Source of the DNA: Paractinoplanes pyxinae
Lineage (GTDB): Bacteria; Actinomycetota; Actinomycetes; Mycobacteriales; Micromonosporaceae
Reading direction: 5' to 3'
Assembly (NCBI RefSeq): GCF_026626335.1
Contig: NZ_JAPNTZ010000012.1
Span: 1-64,000, forward strand
Length of the DNA: 64,000 nucleotides
A model generated the notes under the pieces. That model saw nothing but the letters and a program-made list of their open reading frames with translations, searched no databases and had not been told where the DNA came from. The position numbers and the translations under genes were made by a program. Within the stretch, counting starts at the first letter, position 1; each line of letters starts with the position of its first letter. Shown one piece after another: positions 50,894 through 58,845 of the stretch.

Positions 50894-50926
50894 AACGCGG
50901 CGCCCGCCGAAGGCGGACGCCGCGTT
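50894..50926 (-). terminator. Terminator after the MFS transporter gene
   Basis: Arms AACGCGGCGCCCGCC (50894-50908) and GGCGGACGCCGCGTT (50912-50926) pair over 15 bp with one mismatch around a 3-nt loop. On the minus strand it is followed by TGTTGC. It lies 16 nt beyond the transporter stop. Confidence 0.75.
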
Positions 50927-50941
50927 GGCCGTACGTGTTGA

Positions 50942-52525
50942 TCACTTGCTCAGAGCGGGAACCTTCTCCTCCGCGGCGACCTGGGCCGCCGGGGTGGCGT
51001 CGACCGTCGAGCGCAGCGCGGCCGGGCGCATCAGGGCCGCGGCGATCACACCGACCACCGCGATGGCCGCGCTGATCAGGAAGATGTGACCGGTGGCGTC
51101 GCCGTAGGCGGCCCGCACGATGTGCTGGATCGACTCGGGCAGCGCACCCAGGTTGAGCGTGCTGCTGCCGCCGGTGCTGCCGGCCGGGACGCCCGCGGCG
51201 GCCAGGCCGCTGGTGACCTGCTCGCTGACCCGGCGGGCGAGCACCGCGCCGAGCACCGAGACGCCGATCGTGCCGCCCAGCGAGCGGAAGAACGCGATGG
51301 TCGAGCTGGCCGCGCCGATGTCCTTGAGCGAGACGGTGTTCTGCACCGACAGAACCAGGTTCTGCATCGACATGCCGACGCCCACACCGACGAGGCCCAT
51401 TGCGATACCGACGTACCAGAGCGGGGTTTCGTGGTCGAGCATCGAGAGCCCGGCGAACCCGGCGACCAGGATGATCGTGCCGGCCAGGATGTACGGCTTG
51501 AGGCGGCCGCTCTTGGTGATCATGCGACCGGTGATGGTCGACGAAACCAGGATGCCGGCCATCATCGGGATGGTGAGCAGGCCGGCCTCGGTCGGGCTGT
51601 AGCCGCGGCCGATCTGGAAGTACTGGCCGAGGAAGACGGCGCCGCCGAACATGGCCATGCCGACTGCGAGGCTCGCCACGATGGCCAGGGCGGTGTTGCG
51701 CTGCTTGACGATGTCGAGCGGGACGACCGGCTCGGCGACCCGGGTCTCGACCCAGACGGCCAGGGCCAGTAGCACCAGGCCGGCGCCGACCATCGCGGCG
51801 CTCTGCCACGAGACCCAGCCGAACGAGCTGTCGACGAACGAGACCCAGACGAGCAGCGTGCTCACGCCGGCCGCGATCAGCCCGGCGCCCAGGTAGTCGA
51901 TCTTCACGTCGGCCCGGCGGACGACCTCGAGGTTGAGCGTCTTCTGCAGCACGACCAGGGCGATCACGGCGATCGGGGCGCCGATGAAGAAGCACCAGCG
52001 CCAGCCCAGCGTCGAGTCGACGATCAGGCCGCCCAGCAGCGGGCCGCCGACCGTGGCCAGCGCCATGACGCCGCCGAGGTAGCCGTTGTAGCGGCCGCGC
52101 TCACGGGGCGGGATCATCGCGGCGATCGCGACCTGGACCAGCGCCTGCACGCCGCCCATGCCGAGCCCCTGGAAGGCGCGGGCGGCGATCAGCTGCCCGG
52201 CCGTCTGCGAGAAGCCGGCCACGATCGAGCCGAGCACGAACACCACGATCGAGATCTGGACCAGCAGCTTCTTGCTGTAGAGGTCGGCCAGCTTGCCCCA
52301 GATGGGGGTGGAGGCGGTCGCGGTGAGCAGGGTCGCGGTGACGACCCAGGTGTATTGCGTCTGGCTGCCGTCGAGAGCGCCAATGATCTTGGGCAGTGCC
52401 GTGGACACGATGGTCGAGCTGGCCATCGCGACGAAGAGCACCAGCAGGAGGCCGGAGAGGGCTTCCATGATCTGGCGGTGGGACATGGCGCCCGGCCGGA
52501 CGCTCGTAGTGCTCGAGGCGCTCAT
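50942..52525 (-). CDS. DHA2-family MFS drug exporter (14 TM)
   Basis: 527 aa from ATG 52525 with GGAGG upstream. About fourteen membrane segments. TPIWGKLADLYSKKLL is the motif A loop, and ARAFQGLGMGGVQALVQVAIAAMIPPRERGRYNGYLG covers motifs B and C of the drug:H+ antiporter-2 family. The N-terminal FVAMASSTIVSTALPKIIGAL is typical of EmrB/QacA-like exporters. It is divergent from a TetR gene with a clear operator between, the usual arrangement for inducible multidrug efflux. Substrate unknown. Confidence 0.93.
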   Translation of the reverse strand: MSASSTTSVRPGAMSHRQIMEALSGLLLVLFVAMASSTIVSTALPKIIGALDGSQTQYTWVVTATLLTATASTPIWGKLADLYSKKLLVQISIVVFVLGSIVAGFSQTAGQLIAARAFQGLGMGGVQALVQVAIAAMIPPRERGRYNGYLGGVMALATVGGPLLGGLIVDSTLGWRWCFFIGAPIAVIALVVLQKTLNLEVVRRADVKIDYLGAGLIAAGVSTLLVWVSFVDSSFGWVSWQSAAMVGAGLVLLALAVWVETRVAEPVVPLDIVKQRNTALAIVASLAVGMAMFGGAVFLGQYFQIGRGYSPTEAGLLTIPMMAGILVSSTITGRMITKSGRLKPYILAGTIILVAGFAGLSMLDHETPLWYVGIAMGLVGVGVGMSMQNLVLSVQNTVSLKDIGAASSTIAFFRSLGGTIGVSVLGAVLARRVSEQVTSGLAAAGVPAGSTGGSSTLNLGALPESIQHIVRAAYGDATGHIFLISAAIAVVGVIAAALMRPAALRSTVDATPAAQVAAEEKVPALSK

Positions 52526-52555
52526 CGCGCAGCCTCCATCAGGGTGAAACAGAAG

Positions 52556-52574
52556 TAGTTGCCAGATACAACTA
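52556..52574. promoter_or_regulatory. TetR operator between MFS exporter and TetR gene
   Basis: TAGTTGCCAGATACAACTA: exact 6-bp arms around a 7-nt centre, 31 bp upstream of the exporter start and 70 bp from the TetR start. Size and place fit a TetR dimer site repressing the exporter. Confidence 0.65.
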
Positions 52575-52643
52575 TCGGCCGAGCTTTCCCATTGCGCAAG
52601 TTTGCACATTGAGAAGGGAATCACACGCCGGTACCCTCAAGTC

Positions 52644-53240
52644 ATGACCACCGCGGCCGAACCCGGCCTCCGCGAGCGCAAGAAGGCAGCGACCCGGCAG
52701 TCCCTGCACGCGGCCGCGATGCGGCTGGCCATCGAGCACGGGCCCGACCGCGTCACGGTCGAGGCCATCGCCGACGAGGCCGGCGTTTCCCGGCGTACGT
52801 TCTCGAACTACTTCAGCAGCAAGGAAGAAGCCCTGCTGTACGGGGACTACCAGCGCATCCACCTGCTGATCGAGCAGGTGCGGGCGCGTCCCGCGGGCGA
52901 GCCGACCTGGGCTGCGCTCACCGCGGCGGCCGAGCAGTTCTACTTGAAGCTGGGCGAGCTCGACCCGCAGTGGGTGGCCCAGAGCCGTCTCGTCCGCGCC
53001 CAACCCAGCCTGGTCGGGGCCCAGGTGCAGACGTTCGCCGCCCTCGAGCGTGAGCTCTCGGCCGAGATCGCGGCCCGCACCGGCGCCGACGCGTCCGGCG
53101 TCCGGGTCAAGATGACCTCCGCCGCCTTCCTGGCCTCGCTGCGGGTGGCGCTGCACATCTGGCTCGACAAGCCGCCCGGCACCAACCTGTGGGACCTGGT
53201 GTCCGAGGCGTTGGCCGAGGCGGGCCAGGGCTTCGCGTAA
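52644..53240 (+). CDS. TetR-family regulator of the divergent MFS exporter
   Basis: 198 aa from ATG 52644. LRERKKAATRQSLHAAAMRLAIEHGPDRVTVEAIADEAGVSRRTFSNYFSSKEEALL (about 10-66) is a typical TetR DNA-binding domain; the rest is the helical ligand/dimer domain with little conservation. Divergent from the exporter, with a shared operator, so it most likely represses it until a substrate drug binds. Followed by a strong terminator. Confidence 0.93.
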   Translation: MTTAAEPGLRERKKAATRQSLHAAAMRLAIEHGPDRVTVEAIADEAGVSRRTFSNYFSSKEEALLYGDYQRIHLLIEQVRARPAGEPTWAALTAAAEQFYLKLGELDPQWVAQSRLVRAQPSLVGAQVQTFAALERELSAEIAARTGADASGVRVKMTSAAFLASLRVALHIWLDKPPGTNLWDLVSEALAEAGQGFA

Positions 53241-53243
53241 AAA

Positions 53244-53275
53244 GCGCGACCCCGGGTGGGGGCCCAGGGTCGCGC
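53244..53275 (+). terminator. Terminator after the TetR gene
   Basis: GCGCGACCC (53244-53252) and GGGTCGCGC (53267-53275), exact 9-bp stem with a 14-nt GC-rich loop, followed by CTGTTT, 3 nt after the stop codon. Confidence 0.75.
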
Positions 53276-53348
53276 CTGTTTGGGGATGAGAGCCGAGTGT
53301 CGGCCGCCGTCCGTTAAACGGTCCTTAAAGAGTTCTGAAAAGTGGATC

Positions 53349-53906
53349 TCAGCGTGCGCCCAGGCCGTCCAGCACCAGGGCCAGCTGGCGGCGCCACGCG
53401 CCGGGGTCGGGCGAGCTGCGCAGCACCCCGGCGTTGGCCCGCATGAGCAGGCTGATGTCGCGCCTGGTGAAGTCGGCCCGCAGCCGGCCCGCGGCCTGCG
53501 CCCGGCGGATCACCTCGGTGGCGCCGCGCTGGGCGGTCGCCAGCAGCCCGGCCAGCCGCTCGTCCTCGTCGAACCCGGTGGTCACCAGCAGCTCGGAGAG
53601 GCCACGGTCGGTCGCCTGGATCTCGAACAGCCGGGTCAGGTAGGTCACGAAGGCGGCCCACGGGTCCGGTTCGGCCAGGGCGTTCTCGGCCAGTTCGACG
53701 TACCCGGTCATCTGCCCGGCGAAGACCTCGGCGATCAGGTCGCGGCGGGTCGGGAAGCGCCGGTACAGCGTGGCGTTGCCGACCCCGGCCCGGCGGGCGA
53801 TCTCGTCGAGCGAGGCGTCCAGCCCGTGCTCACCGAAGACCTGACGCGCCGCGGCCAGCAGCGCGGCCCGGTTACGCTGCGCGTCGGCGCGCAGTCGATC
53901 TGCCAT
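53349..53906 (-). CDS. TetR-family regulator (SACE_7040/KstR-like architecture)
   Basis: 185 aa from ATG 53906. RADAQRNRAALLAAARQVFGEHGLDASLDEIARRAGVGNATLYRRFPTRRDLIAEVF is the DNA-binding domain; the C-terminal half (RLFEIQATDRGLSELLVTTGF, IRRAQAAGRLRADFTRRDISLLMRAN) is that of a common actinobacterial TetR class. No ribosome site is visible, so the mRNA may be leaderless. Divergent from a dienelactone-hydrolase gene with a perfect 20-bp palindrome between. Confidence 0.92.
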   Translation of the reverse strand: MADRLRADAQRNRAALLAAARQVFGEHGLDASLDEIARRAGVGNATLYRRFPTRRDLIAEVFAGQMTGYVELAENALAEPDPWAAFVTYLTRLFEIQATDRGLSELLVTTGFDEDERLAGLLATAQRGATEVIRRAQAAGRLRADFTRRDISLLMRANAGVLRSSPDPGAWRRQLALVLDGLGAR

Positions 53907-53926
53907 GGGTGACAGGGTACGACGGG

Positions 53927-53946
53927 ACCGGGGATGCATCCCCGGT
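53927..53946. promoter_or_regulatory. Perfect 20-bp palindromic operator
   Basis: ACCGGGGATGCATCCCCGGT is fully palindromic and lies 20 bp upstream of the TetR start and 30 bp upstream of the hydrolase start. A TetR protein bound here would control both genes. Confidence 0.75.
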
Positions 53947-53976
53947 TGGTGCTACGGTCGCTGCCGGAGGTGCGCC

Positions 53977-54726
53977 ATGCAGACGCAGACAGTGCAGATT
54001 TCCACCGGCGACGGGGCCGCTGACGCCTATTTCGTGCGGCCCGACGGTGACGGCCCGTTCCCGGGCGTACTGCTGTTCATGGACGCTTTCGGGCTGCGGC
54101 CGCGCATCGCCGAGATGGCTCAGCGGATCGCCGAGCGCGGGTACGCCGTACTCGCGCCCAACATTCTCTATCGCGGCGGCCCGTCGCCTCTGGTCACGCC
54201 CGAAGAGCTGCAGGACGAGGAGAAGCGCGGCGCTGCCTTCGGCCGACTGCTGCCGCTGATCCAGGGCCTGACCGCCGACCGGGTCGCCGCCGACTCGGGC
54301 CACTACCTCGACTTCTTCTTCGCCCAGGACGGTGTCGCCGACCGGCCGGTGCTGGTCGTCGGCTACTGCATGGGCGGCACCAACGCGCTGCGGGCGATCG
54401 AGGCCCACCCCGACCGGATCACCGCGGTCGCCGCCTTCCACGCCGGCCGGCTCGTCACCGACCAGCCGGACAGCCCGCACCTGGCGGTCGGCCGGATCCC
54501 CGGCGAGGCCTACTTCGGTCACGCCGACAACGACCCCTCGGCCACCGCCGACCAGATCCGGACGCTCGAGGCGGCGCTCGACGACGCCGGCGTGAAGTAC
54601 ACGTCCGAGGTGTACGCCGGGGCGCCGCACGGCTTCACGATGTCGGACACGGCTATGTACAACCGTGAGGCCGAGCAGCGGCACTGGACCAACCTGTTCG
54701 CGCTGCTCGAACGCACCTTCGGCTAG
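53977..54726 (+). CDS. Dienelactone hydrolase family protein
   Basis: 249 aa from ATG 53977 with GGAGGTG upstream. Alpha/beta hydrolase: PGVLLFMDAFGLRPRIAEMAQRIAERGYAVLAPN (oxyanion region), VLVVGYCMGGTNALR with the Cys nucleophile of the DLH family, PGEAYFGHADNDPSA for the acid, and YAGAPHGFTMSD for the histidine. It hydrolyses lactones or esters; true dienelactone as substrate is not certain. Probably repressed by the divergent TetR. Its end overlaps that of the convergent SnoaL-like gene by 4 nt. Confidence 0.9.
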   Translation: MQTQTVQISTGDGAADAYFVRPDGDGPFPGVLLFMDAFGLRPRIAEMAQRIAERGYAVLAPNILYRGGPSPLVTPEELQDEEKRGAAFGRLLPLIQGLTADRVAADSGHYLDFFFAQDGVADRPVLVVGYCMGGTNALRAIEAHPDRITAVAAFHAGRLVTDQPDSPHLAVGRIPGEAYFGHADNDPSATADQIRTLEAALDDAGVKYTSEVYAGAPHGFTMSDTAMYNREAEQRHWTNLFALLERTFG

Positions 54727-55073
54727 TTCGCGTACAGCCCCGGGAAGAACCGGTCGGTGGCGGTGACGTCGTAGACCTGGCGCACCTCGGTGATCCGGCC
54801 GTCGGCGACGGTCAGGAACTCCACCATGCGGACCGTGCCGAACGGCGCCTCGAGGTCGTACACCAGCGCGGCGCCGTCGTCGGCCCGGCTCTGCCCGACG
54901 ACGGTGACCGTGTCGGCGAAGACGGCGATCCGGTGCAGCACCTGCACCAGTTCCTCGTCGTCGACCGGCGCGTCCAGGTTCCACTCGATCTCGGCGTCCG
55001 GCGCCAGCATCTGCCGCACCGCGACCCGGTCGTCGCTGGTCCACGACTTCGTCCAGAAATCGGCGACGTCCAT
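54723..55073 (-). CDS. SnoaL/NTF2-like protein
   Basis: 116 aa from ATG 55073, chosen for the AAGGAGAG ribosome site; an ATG at 55088 overlapping the previous stop is less likely. DVADFWTKSWTSDDRVAVRQMLAPDAEIEWNLDAPV followed by strands (TVTVVGQSRADDGAALVYDLEA, VRMVEFLTVADGRITEVRQVYD) is the NTF2-like cone fold. Such proteins are isomerases, cyclases or binding proteins. It follows the WecB-like gene at 11 nt and is probably cotranscribed. Confidence 0.82.
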   Translation of the reverse strand: MDVADFWTKSWTSDDRVAVRQMLAPDAEIEWNLDAPVDDEELVQVLHRIAVFADTVTVVGQSRADDGAALVYDLEAPFGTVRMVEFLTVADGRITEVRQVYDVTATDRFFPGLYAN

Positions 55074-55084
55074 CGTGCTCTCCT

Positions 55085-56116
55085 TCATCGGGCCACCCCG
55101 GCGGTCGGCTTGGCCGGCATCGGGTCGGGGAACTGCCCGTGGCCGAGCAGCGCCGCCGTGGCCTGGGCGACGCGGTAGGCGGCGAGGCCGTCGCCGTACG
55201 GGTTGCCGCCGAGTGCCATGGCGTCCCGGCGCACCCGGTGCTCCAGCAGGTCGGCGACCTCACTGGTGATCGCGGCCGGGTCGGGCTCGACCAGCTTGGC
55301 GCTGCCCGCGAGCAGGGCCTCGGCGTGCCGGGCCTCGAAGCCGATCATCAGCACCGGGCAGTAGGCGGCCAGCGACTGCTCGACCATGTCCTCGTCGTCG
55401 GTGACCACGAGGTAGGCCTGGGAAAGCAGAGTGGCGAACTCGAGGCCGGGCGCGAAGTCGGCCGCCGGGACGACCTCGAGGTCGGGGTAGCGGCCGGCCA
55501 GGTAACGCAGCGCCGGGCCGATCGCGGCCGCGCGCTCGGGCGGCACGGCCAGCACGATCGTGCGGTGGCCGCGCGGCGGCGCGGCGAGGGTCCGGGCCGC
55601 GAGCAGTTGGGCGGCGTCCTGCGCGGTGCCGCCGGTCAGCAGCGTGTCGCCGGGGATCACCCGCTCGTCCAGCAGGTTCATCGCGGCCAGCGGGGTGGCG
55701 GCCAGGTGCACGGTGGTGACCTGGGCCAGCAGGCGCCGCTGCGATTCGAGGGCGGAGGCCGAGCCGAGTTCGCCCGAGCGCCGACCGGCGTCGATGGTCA
55801 TGACCGGTACGCGCCGCCAGAACGCCGCCAGCGCCGGGGCCAGCCCATCGCGTACGACCACGGCGGCCGGTGTGTGCACGGCCCACAGCTCGTCGAAGCG
55901 GCGCATCGTCTCGGCGTGGCCGTCACCCGAGGGCAGCGTGATCCGCGGGGTGATGCCGAAGGCGGACAGGGCCTGGCCGACCGCGTCGGGGTCGTCGCCG
56001 GTGGCCACCGGGACAGCGGCGAGGCGGCCCTGCTCCCGCATGGCGAGCGCGACCGGGGCGAGCCGCAGGGCCTCGGCCACGGAGCCGGCGACCAGGTGGA
56101 CTTCGGGCAGCGACAT
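55085..56116 (-). CDS. Degenerate UDP-GlcNAc 2-epimerase (WecB)-like protein
   Basis: 343 aa from ATG 56116 with GGAG 6 nt upstream. Overall GT-B-like epimerase fold: VHLVAGSVAEALRLAPVALAM at the start and GGNPYGDGLAAYRVAQA at the end match WecB. Key segments have drifted: TIDAGRRSGELGS stands where the family has HVEAGLR, ALESQRR where it has PEExNR, and VVTDDEDMVEQSLA where it has TDSGGxQEE. Epimerase activity is therefore doubtful; a related hydrolase, a binding role, or a non-functional relative is possible. Probably cotranscribed with the SnoaL-like gene. Confidence 0.75.
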   Translation of the reverse strand: MSLPEVHLVAGSVAEALRLAPVALAMREQGRLAAVPVATGDDPDAVGQALSAFGITPRITLPSGDGHAETMRRFDELWAVHTPAAVVVRDGLAPALAAFWRRVPVMTIDAGRRSGELGSASALESQRRLLAQVTTVHLAATPLAAMNLLDERVIPGDTLLTGGTAQDAAQLLAARTLAAPPRGHRTIVLAVPPERAAAIGPALRYLAGRYPDLEVVPAADFAPGLEFATLLSQAYLVVTDDEDMVEQSLAAYCPVLMIGFEARHAEALLAGSAKLVEPDPAAITSEVADLLEHRVRRDAMALGGNPYGDGLAAYRVAQATAALLGHGQFPDPMPAKPTAGVAR

Positions 56117-56325
56117 CAACATCTCCGAGGCGTACGCAGGTGGGCGGCGCAACCGGTCATGGTTACGCGCCGTAGCGGGAACGCCTTGGACGCTATTTCA
56201 GTTACAGAGCGTGATTCAAGAGCCAGCGCTGTGATCTGGCTGAAAGGCCCAACCCAGACGGCTCAAGCGGGCTTTTCGGGCGCAAACCGACCGCCGTCGA
56301 CCCGACGGTCGACATTACGCTGAGT

Positions 56326-57204
56326 TCAGCCGCGGGGTTGACCGTCGAGCAGTGACGGATCGTCGCGCAGCAGCGCGGCCAGGCGCCGGGCCGCCATCTC
56401 GGTCTCTTCCGGGCGCTCGACCTGCAGCGGGATCGGCTGCGGGAGCGGCTGCGGCATGCCGCGCTGCTCGGGCACCGGGGCGCGGGGCGGCGCACCCCGC
56501 TCGGCGGCGGACGGCTCAGCCGGCGGGCGGTGCTGCTCGGGGTGGATACGGCGGGTCGCGCCGGCCGAATCCTCCGGGGTCGGCACCGGAGGCGGCGGCG
56601 TGGCGGCGAACGGATGCGGCGGATAGGCCGTCGGCTGGCCGCTGGAGGCCATGCCCAGGTCGCGCAGGCGGGCGCCCAGGTCGCGGGACGTCTCGCCGGG
56701 GTCGCGGTCGGGATAGCGGGCATCGGTCGCCGACGGCGCGTCGAACGACCCGTAACGGCGCTCGGCCGTGTCGGAGTCGGCGTAGTAACCGGCGTCGGGC
56801 GGGCCGAACCGATCCTGGTCGTCCTGGCTCATCCGGCGGGTGTCGCCGCCCACCGGCTCGGCCGGCGCGGCCGAATAGGGCGCTGCCGAGTAGGGCCGAT
56901 CGTCGGCCTCGTACTCGACATCGGCGTGCCGCGGACCGGCCGGCTCGGGCGCCAGGGCGGCCGCGTTCTCGGCGTTGACCTGCACCTGGCCCTCGGCCAG
57001 ATAGAAGTGCAGCAGGAGCGGATCGCCGGCGCCCTCGACGCCCACGCTCACGCCCAGCTCGGGATGACGGGCGACCACGGCCGCCACCGCCTCGACCAGC
57101 TCGGTCACGGCCGCCGGCGTGCCGGGGGCCTCACCCGTGGCTCGCCGGCGCAGCTCGTCACGACGCGCGAGCTTGTCGAGAGCGTCATCCAATCCGCCGC
57201 GCAC
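56326..57204 (-). CDS. Pro-rich cytoplasmic protein downstream of conservon
   Basis: 292 aa from GTG 57204 with GGAAGGA upstream. Residues 1-80 form a small alpha/beta region (LDDALDKLARRDELRRR, VTELVEAVAAVVARHPELGVSVGVEGAG, LLLHFYLAEGQVQVNAE). Residues 85-260 are disordered and rich in Pro, Ala, Asp and Tyr, and the C-terminus ends AARRLAALLRDDPSLLDGQPRG. No known domain. It follows cvnD after 99 bp on the same strand, so it may be a conservon accessory protein. Confidence 0.65.
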   Translation of the reverse strand: MRGGLDDALDKLARRDELRRRATGEAPGTPAAVTELVEAVAAVVARHPELGVSVGVEGAGDPLLLHFYLAEGQVQVNAENAAALAPEPAGPRHADVEYEADDRPYSAAPYSAAPAEPVGGDTRRMSQDDQDRFGPPDAGYYADSDTAERRYGSFDAPSATDARYPDRDPGETSRDLGARLRDLGMASSGQPTAYPPHPFAATPPPPVPTPEDSAGATRRIHPEQHRPPAEPSAAERGAPPRAPVPEQRGMPQPLPQPIPLQVERPEETEMAARRLAALLRDDPSLLDGQPRG

Positions 57205-57303
57205 GTTGTTCGTCCTTCCGTAGCGGGTCTCGCCGATACCACTCTGCCCGCTCGGAGGGCGATTTGGGAACCTCGATCTCAGCGACCCGCCACACACCCG
57301 CCG

Positions 57304-57939
57304 TCAGGAGTACGACGACTTCTGCCGGATCGCCTTGTCCAGGGCTTGATCCAGGACGACGAGCAGCGCGTCACGCACCGAACCGCGGAACCGGGCGTCG
57401 AACGAGAGCACCGGCACGTCCTCACGGATGGCCAGCGCCCAGCGCACCTCGTCCAGGCTGTAGCTCATCTGCCCGTTGAACGTGTTGACGCCGACCACGA
57501 ACGGCAGCCCGGCCCGCTCGAAGTAGTCGACGGCGGGATAGCAGTCGTCGATCCGGTTGGTGTCGACCACGACCAGCGCGCCCAGGGCGCCCTTGATCAG
57601 GTCGTCCCACATGAAGGCGAAGCGCGACTGGCCGGGCGTGCCGAAGATGTAGAGCTTCAGCGTCTGGTCGATCGTGAGCACGCCGAAGTCCATCGCGATG
57701 GTCGTCGTCGTCTTCATCGTGGCCTGGCCGGGATCGTCGATGCCGACGGAGGCCGAGGTCATCTCGGCCTCGGTGGTCAGCGGGCTGATCTCCGAGATGG
57801 CGCCCACGGTGGTGGTCTTGCCGACGCCGAAGCCGCCGGCCACGATGATCTTGACGGGGACCGGGGCCTTCTTCGGCCGGCCACCGCTGCCCACGGCGGC
57901 GGTGCCGACCACGCGGTCAGGTGATTGCTCGTAGTCCAC
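57304..57939 (-). CDS. cvnD: Conservon GTPase CvnD
   Basis: 211 aa. VKIIVAGGFGVGKTTTVGAISEI has the P-loop GGFGVGKT (35-42), the FGTPGQSRFAFMWDDLI segment is the G3 region (G-x-P-G-Q), and VGVNTFNG replaces the usual NKxD, all typical of conservon/MglA-like GTPases. It is the output GTPase of the cvn signalling unit and works with the roadblock protein CvnB. Its start overlaps the end of cvnC by 23 nt. Confidence 0.95.
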   Translation of the reverse strand: MDYEQSPDRVVGTAAVGSGGRPKKAPVPVKIIVAGGFGVGKTTTVGAISEISPLTTEAEMTSASVGIDDPGQATMKTTTTIAMDFGVLTIDQTLKLYIFGTPGQSRFAFMWDDLIKGALGALVVVDTNRIDDCYPAVDYFERAGLPFVVGVNTFNGQMSYSLDEVRWALAIREDVPVLSFDARFRGSVRDALLVVLDQALDKAIRQKSSYS

Positions 57940-58378
57940 GGATCACTCGCATGATGGTTTCGGGGTCGGGGGTCTCGTTGTCCAGCACGTGGACGTCCAG
58001 TTGGCCGGCGGCGCGCAGGTCGCCGACGAGGATGCGCGTGACGCCGAGATGCAGGCGCAGCCGGGCGGAGATCTCCGCCACGGAGACGGGCTCGAAGCAG
58101 AGGCCGACGATGGCCCGCATCTCGGGTGAGAGACGTACGGGGCCGGCGCCGGGGGCAACGGTCACCTGCGTTTCCATCCCGATGTCGGGATCGGCGCCGT
58201 TGGTGCGGCCGGACGTGATGACGAACGGGCGCAGGGCAGCGGACTGCTCGGGGGCCGGCGGTTGCTCGTCCTGAGGGGCGGGACGGTAGCCGCCGGCCGA
58301 GAGCGGGCCGGACTGCAGGAAGGGTCGGACACTCGGCCGAGCCGGGTGTGCCGGGTCGTCGGGGTCCGGGTAGGTCAT
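57917..58378 (-). CDS. cvnC: Conservon DUF742 protein CvnC
   Basis: 153 aa. A Pro-rich N-terminal half is followed by LSPEMRAIVGLCFEPVSVAEISARLRLHLGVTRILVGDLRAAGQLDVH, the DUF742 winged-helix-like domain. In conservons this protein links the sensor CvnA and roadblock CvnB to the GTPase. Its start overlaps the cvnB stop (ATGA). Confidence 0.95.
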   Translation of the reverse strand: MTYPDPDDPAHPARPSVRPFLQSGPLSAGGYRPAPQDEQPPAPEQSAALRPFVITSGRTNGADPDIGMETQVTVAPGAGPVRLSPEMRAIVGLCFEPVSVAEISARLRLHLGVTRILVGDLRAAGQLDVHVLDNETPDPETIMRVIRGLRAIT

Positions 58379-58845
58379 TGCTGAACGGCGTTCTTCAACT
58401 CGGCGATGAGACGCGGGCTGAGGGCGCCACCGGCGCGGGTGGCGAACAGCGTCATCTCGTACGCCAAGGTGCCCAGGTTGGCCGACCGGTCGGCGATCAC
58501 ACCGAGCACCGACCCGGCGCTGATCGCGGTGACCAGCAGATAGCCGTCGGCCATGTCGATGATGACCCGGTTCAGCGAGCCCAGCCGGTACCAGCTCGCG
58601 GCGCCGCCGGCCAGGCTCGTCAGACCCGAGACGACGGCGGCCAGGCGCTCCGCGTTGGGCCGGTCCTTGATCGCCGACATCGCCATGAGCAGGCCGTCGG
58701 ACGACACCGCGATGGCCTCGATCACGCCGGCCGTGCCGGAGGTGAAGGAGTCCAGCAGCCAGTTGAAGGTCTTGGCCTCGGCGCTCAGTTGGGACTGGGC
58801 GTAGTCGCGGCCGTTGCCGGTGTCGGTGCTGTAGGGGGAAGTCAT
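58375..58845 (-). CDS. cvnB: Conservon roadblock/LC7 protein CvnB
   Basis: 156 aa. AKTFNWLLDSFTSGTAGVIEAIAVSSDGLLMAMS then LAAVVSGLTSLAGGAASWYRLGSLNRVIIDMADGYLLVTAISAGSVLGVIADRSANLGTLAYEM is a complete roadblock/LC7 domain. CvnB acts as GTPase-activating or binding partner of CvnD. It overlaps cvnA by 4 nt. Confidence 0.95.
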   Translation of the reverse strand: MTSPYSTDTGNGRDYAQSQLSAEAKTFNWLLDSFTSGTAGVIEAIAVSSDGLLMAMSAIKDRPNAERLAAVVSGLTSLAGGAASWYRLGSLNRVIIDMADGYLLVTAISAGSVLGVIADRSANLGTLAYEMTLFATRAGGALSPRLIAELKNAVQQ

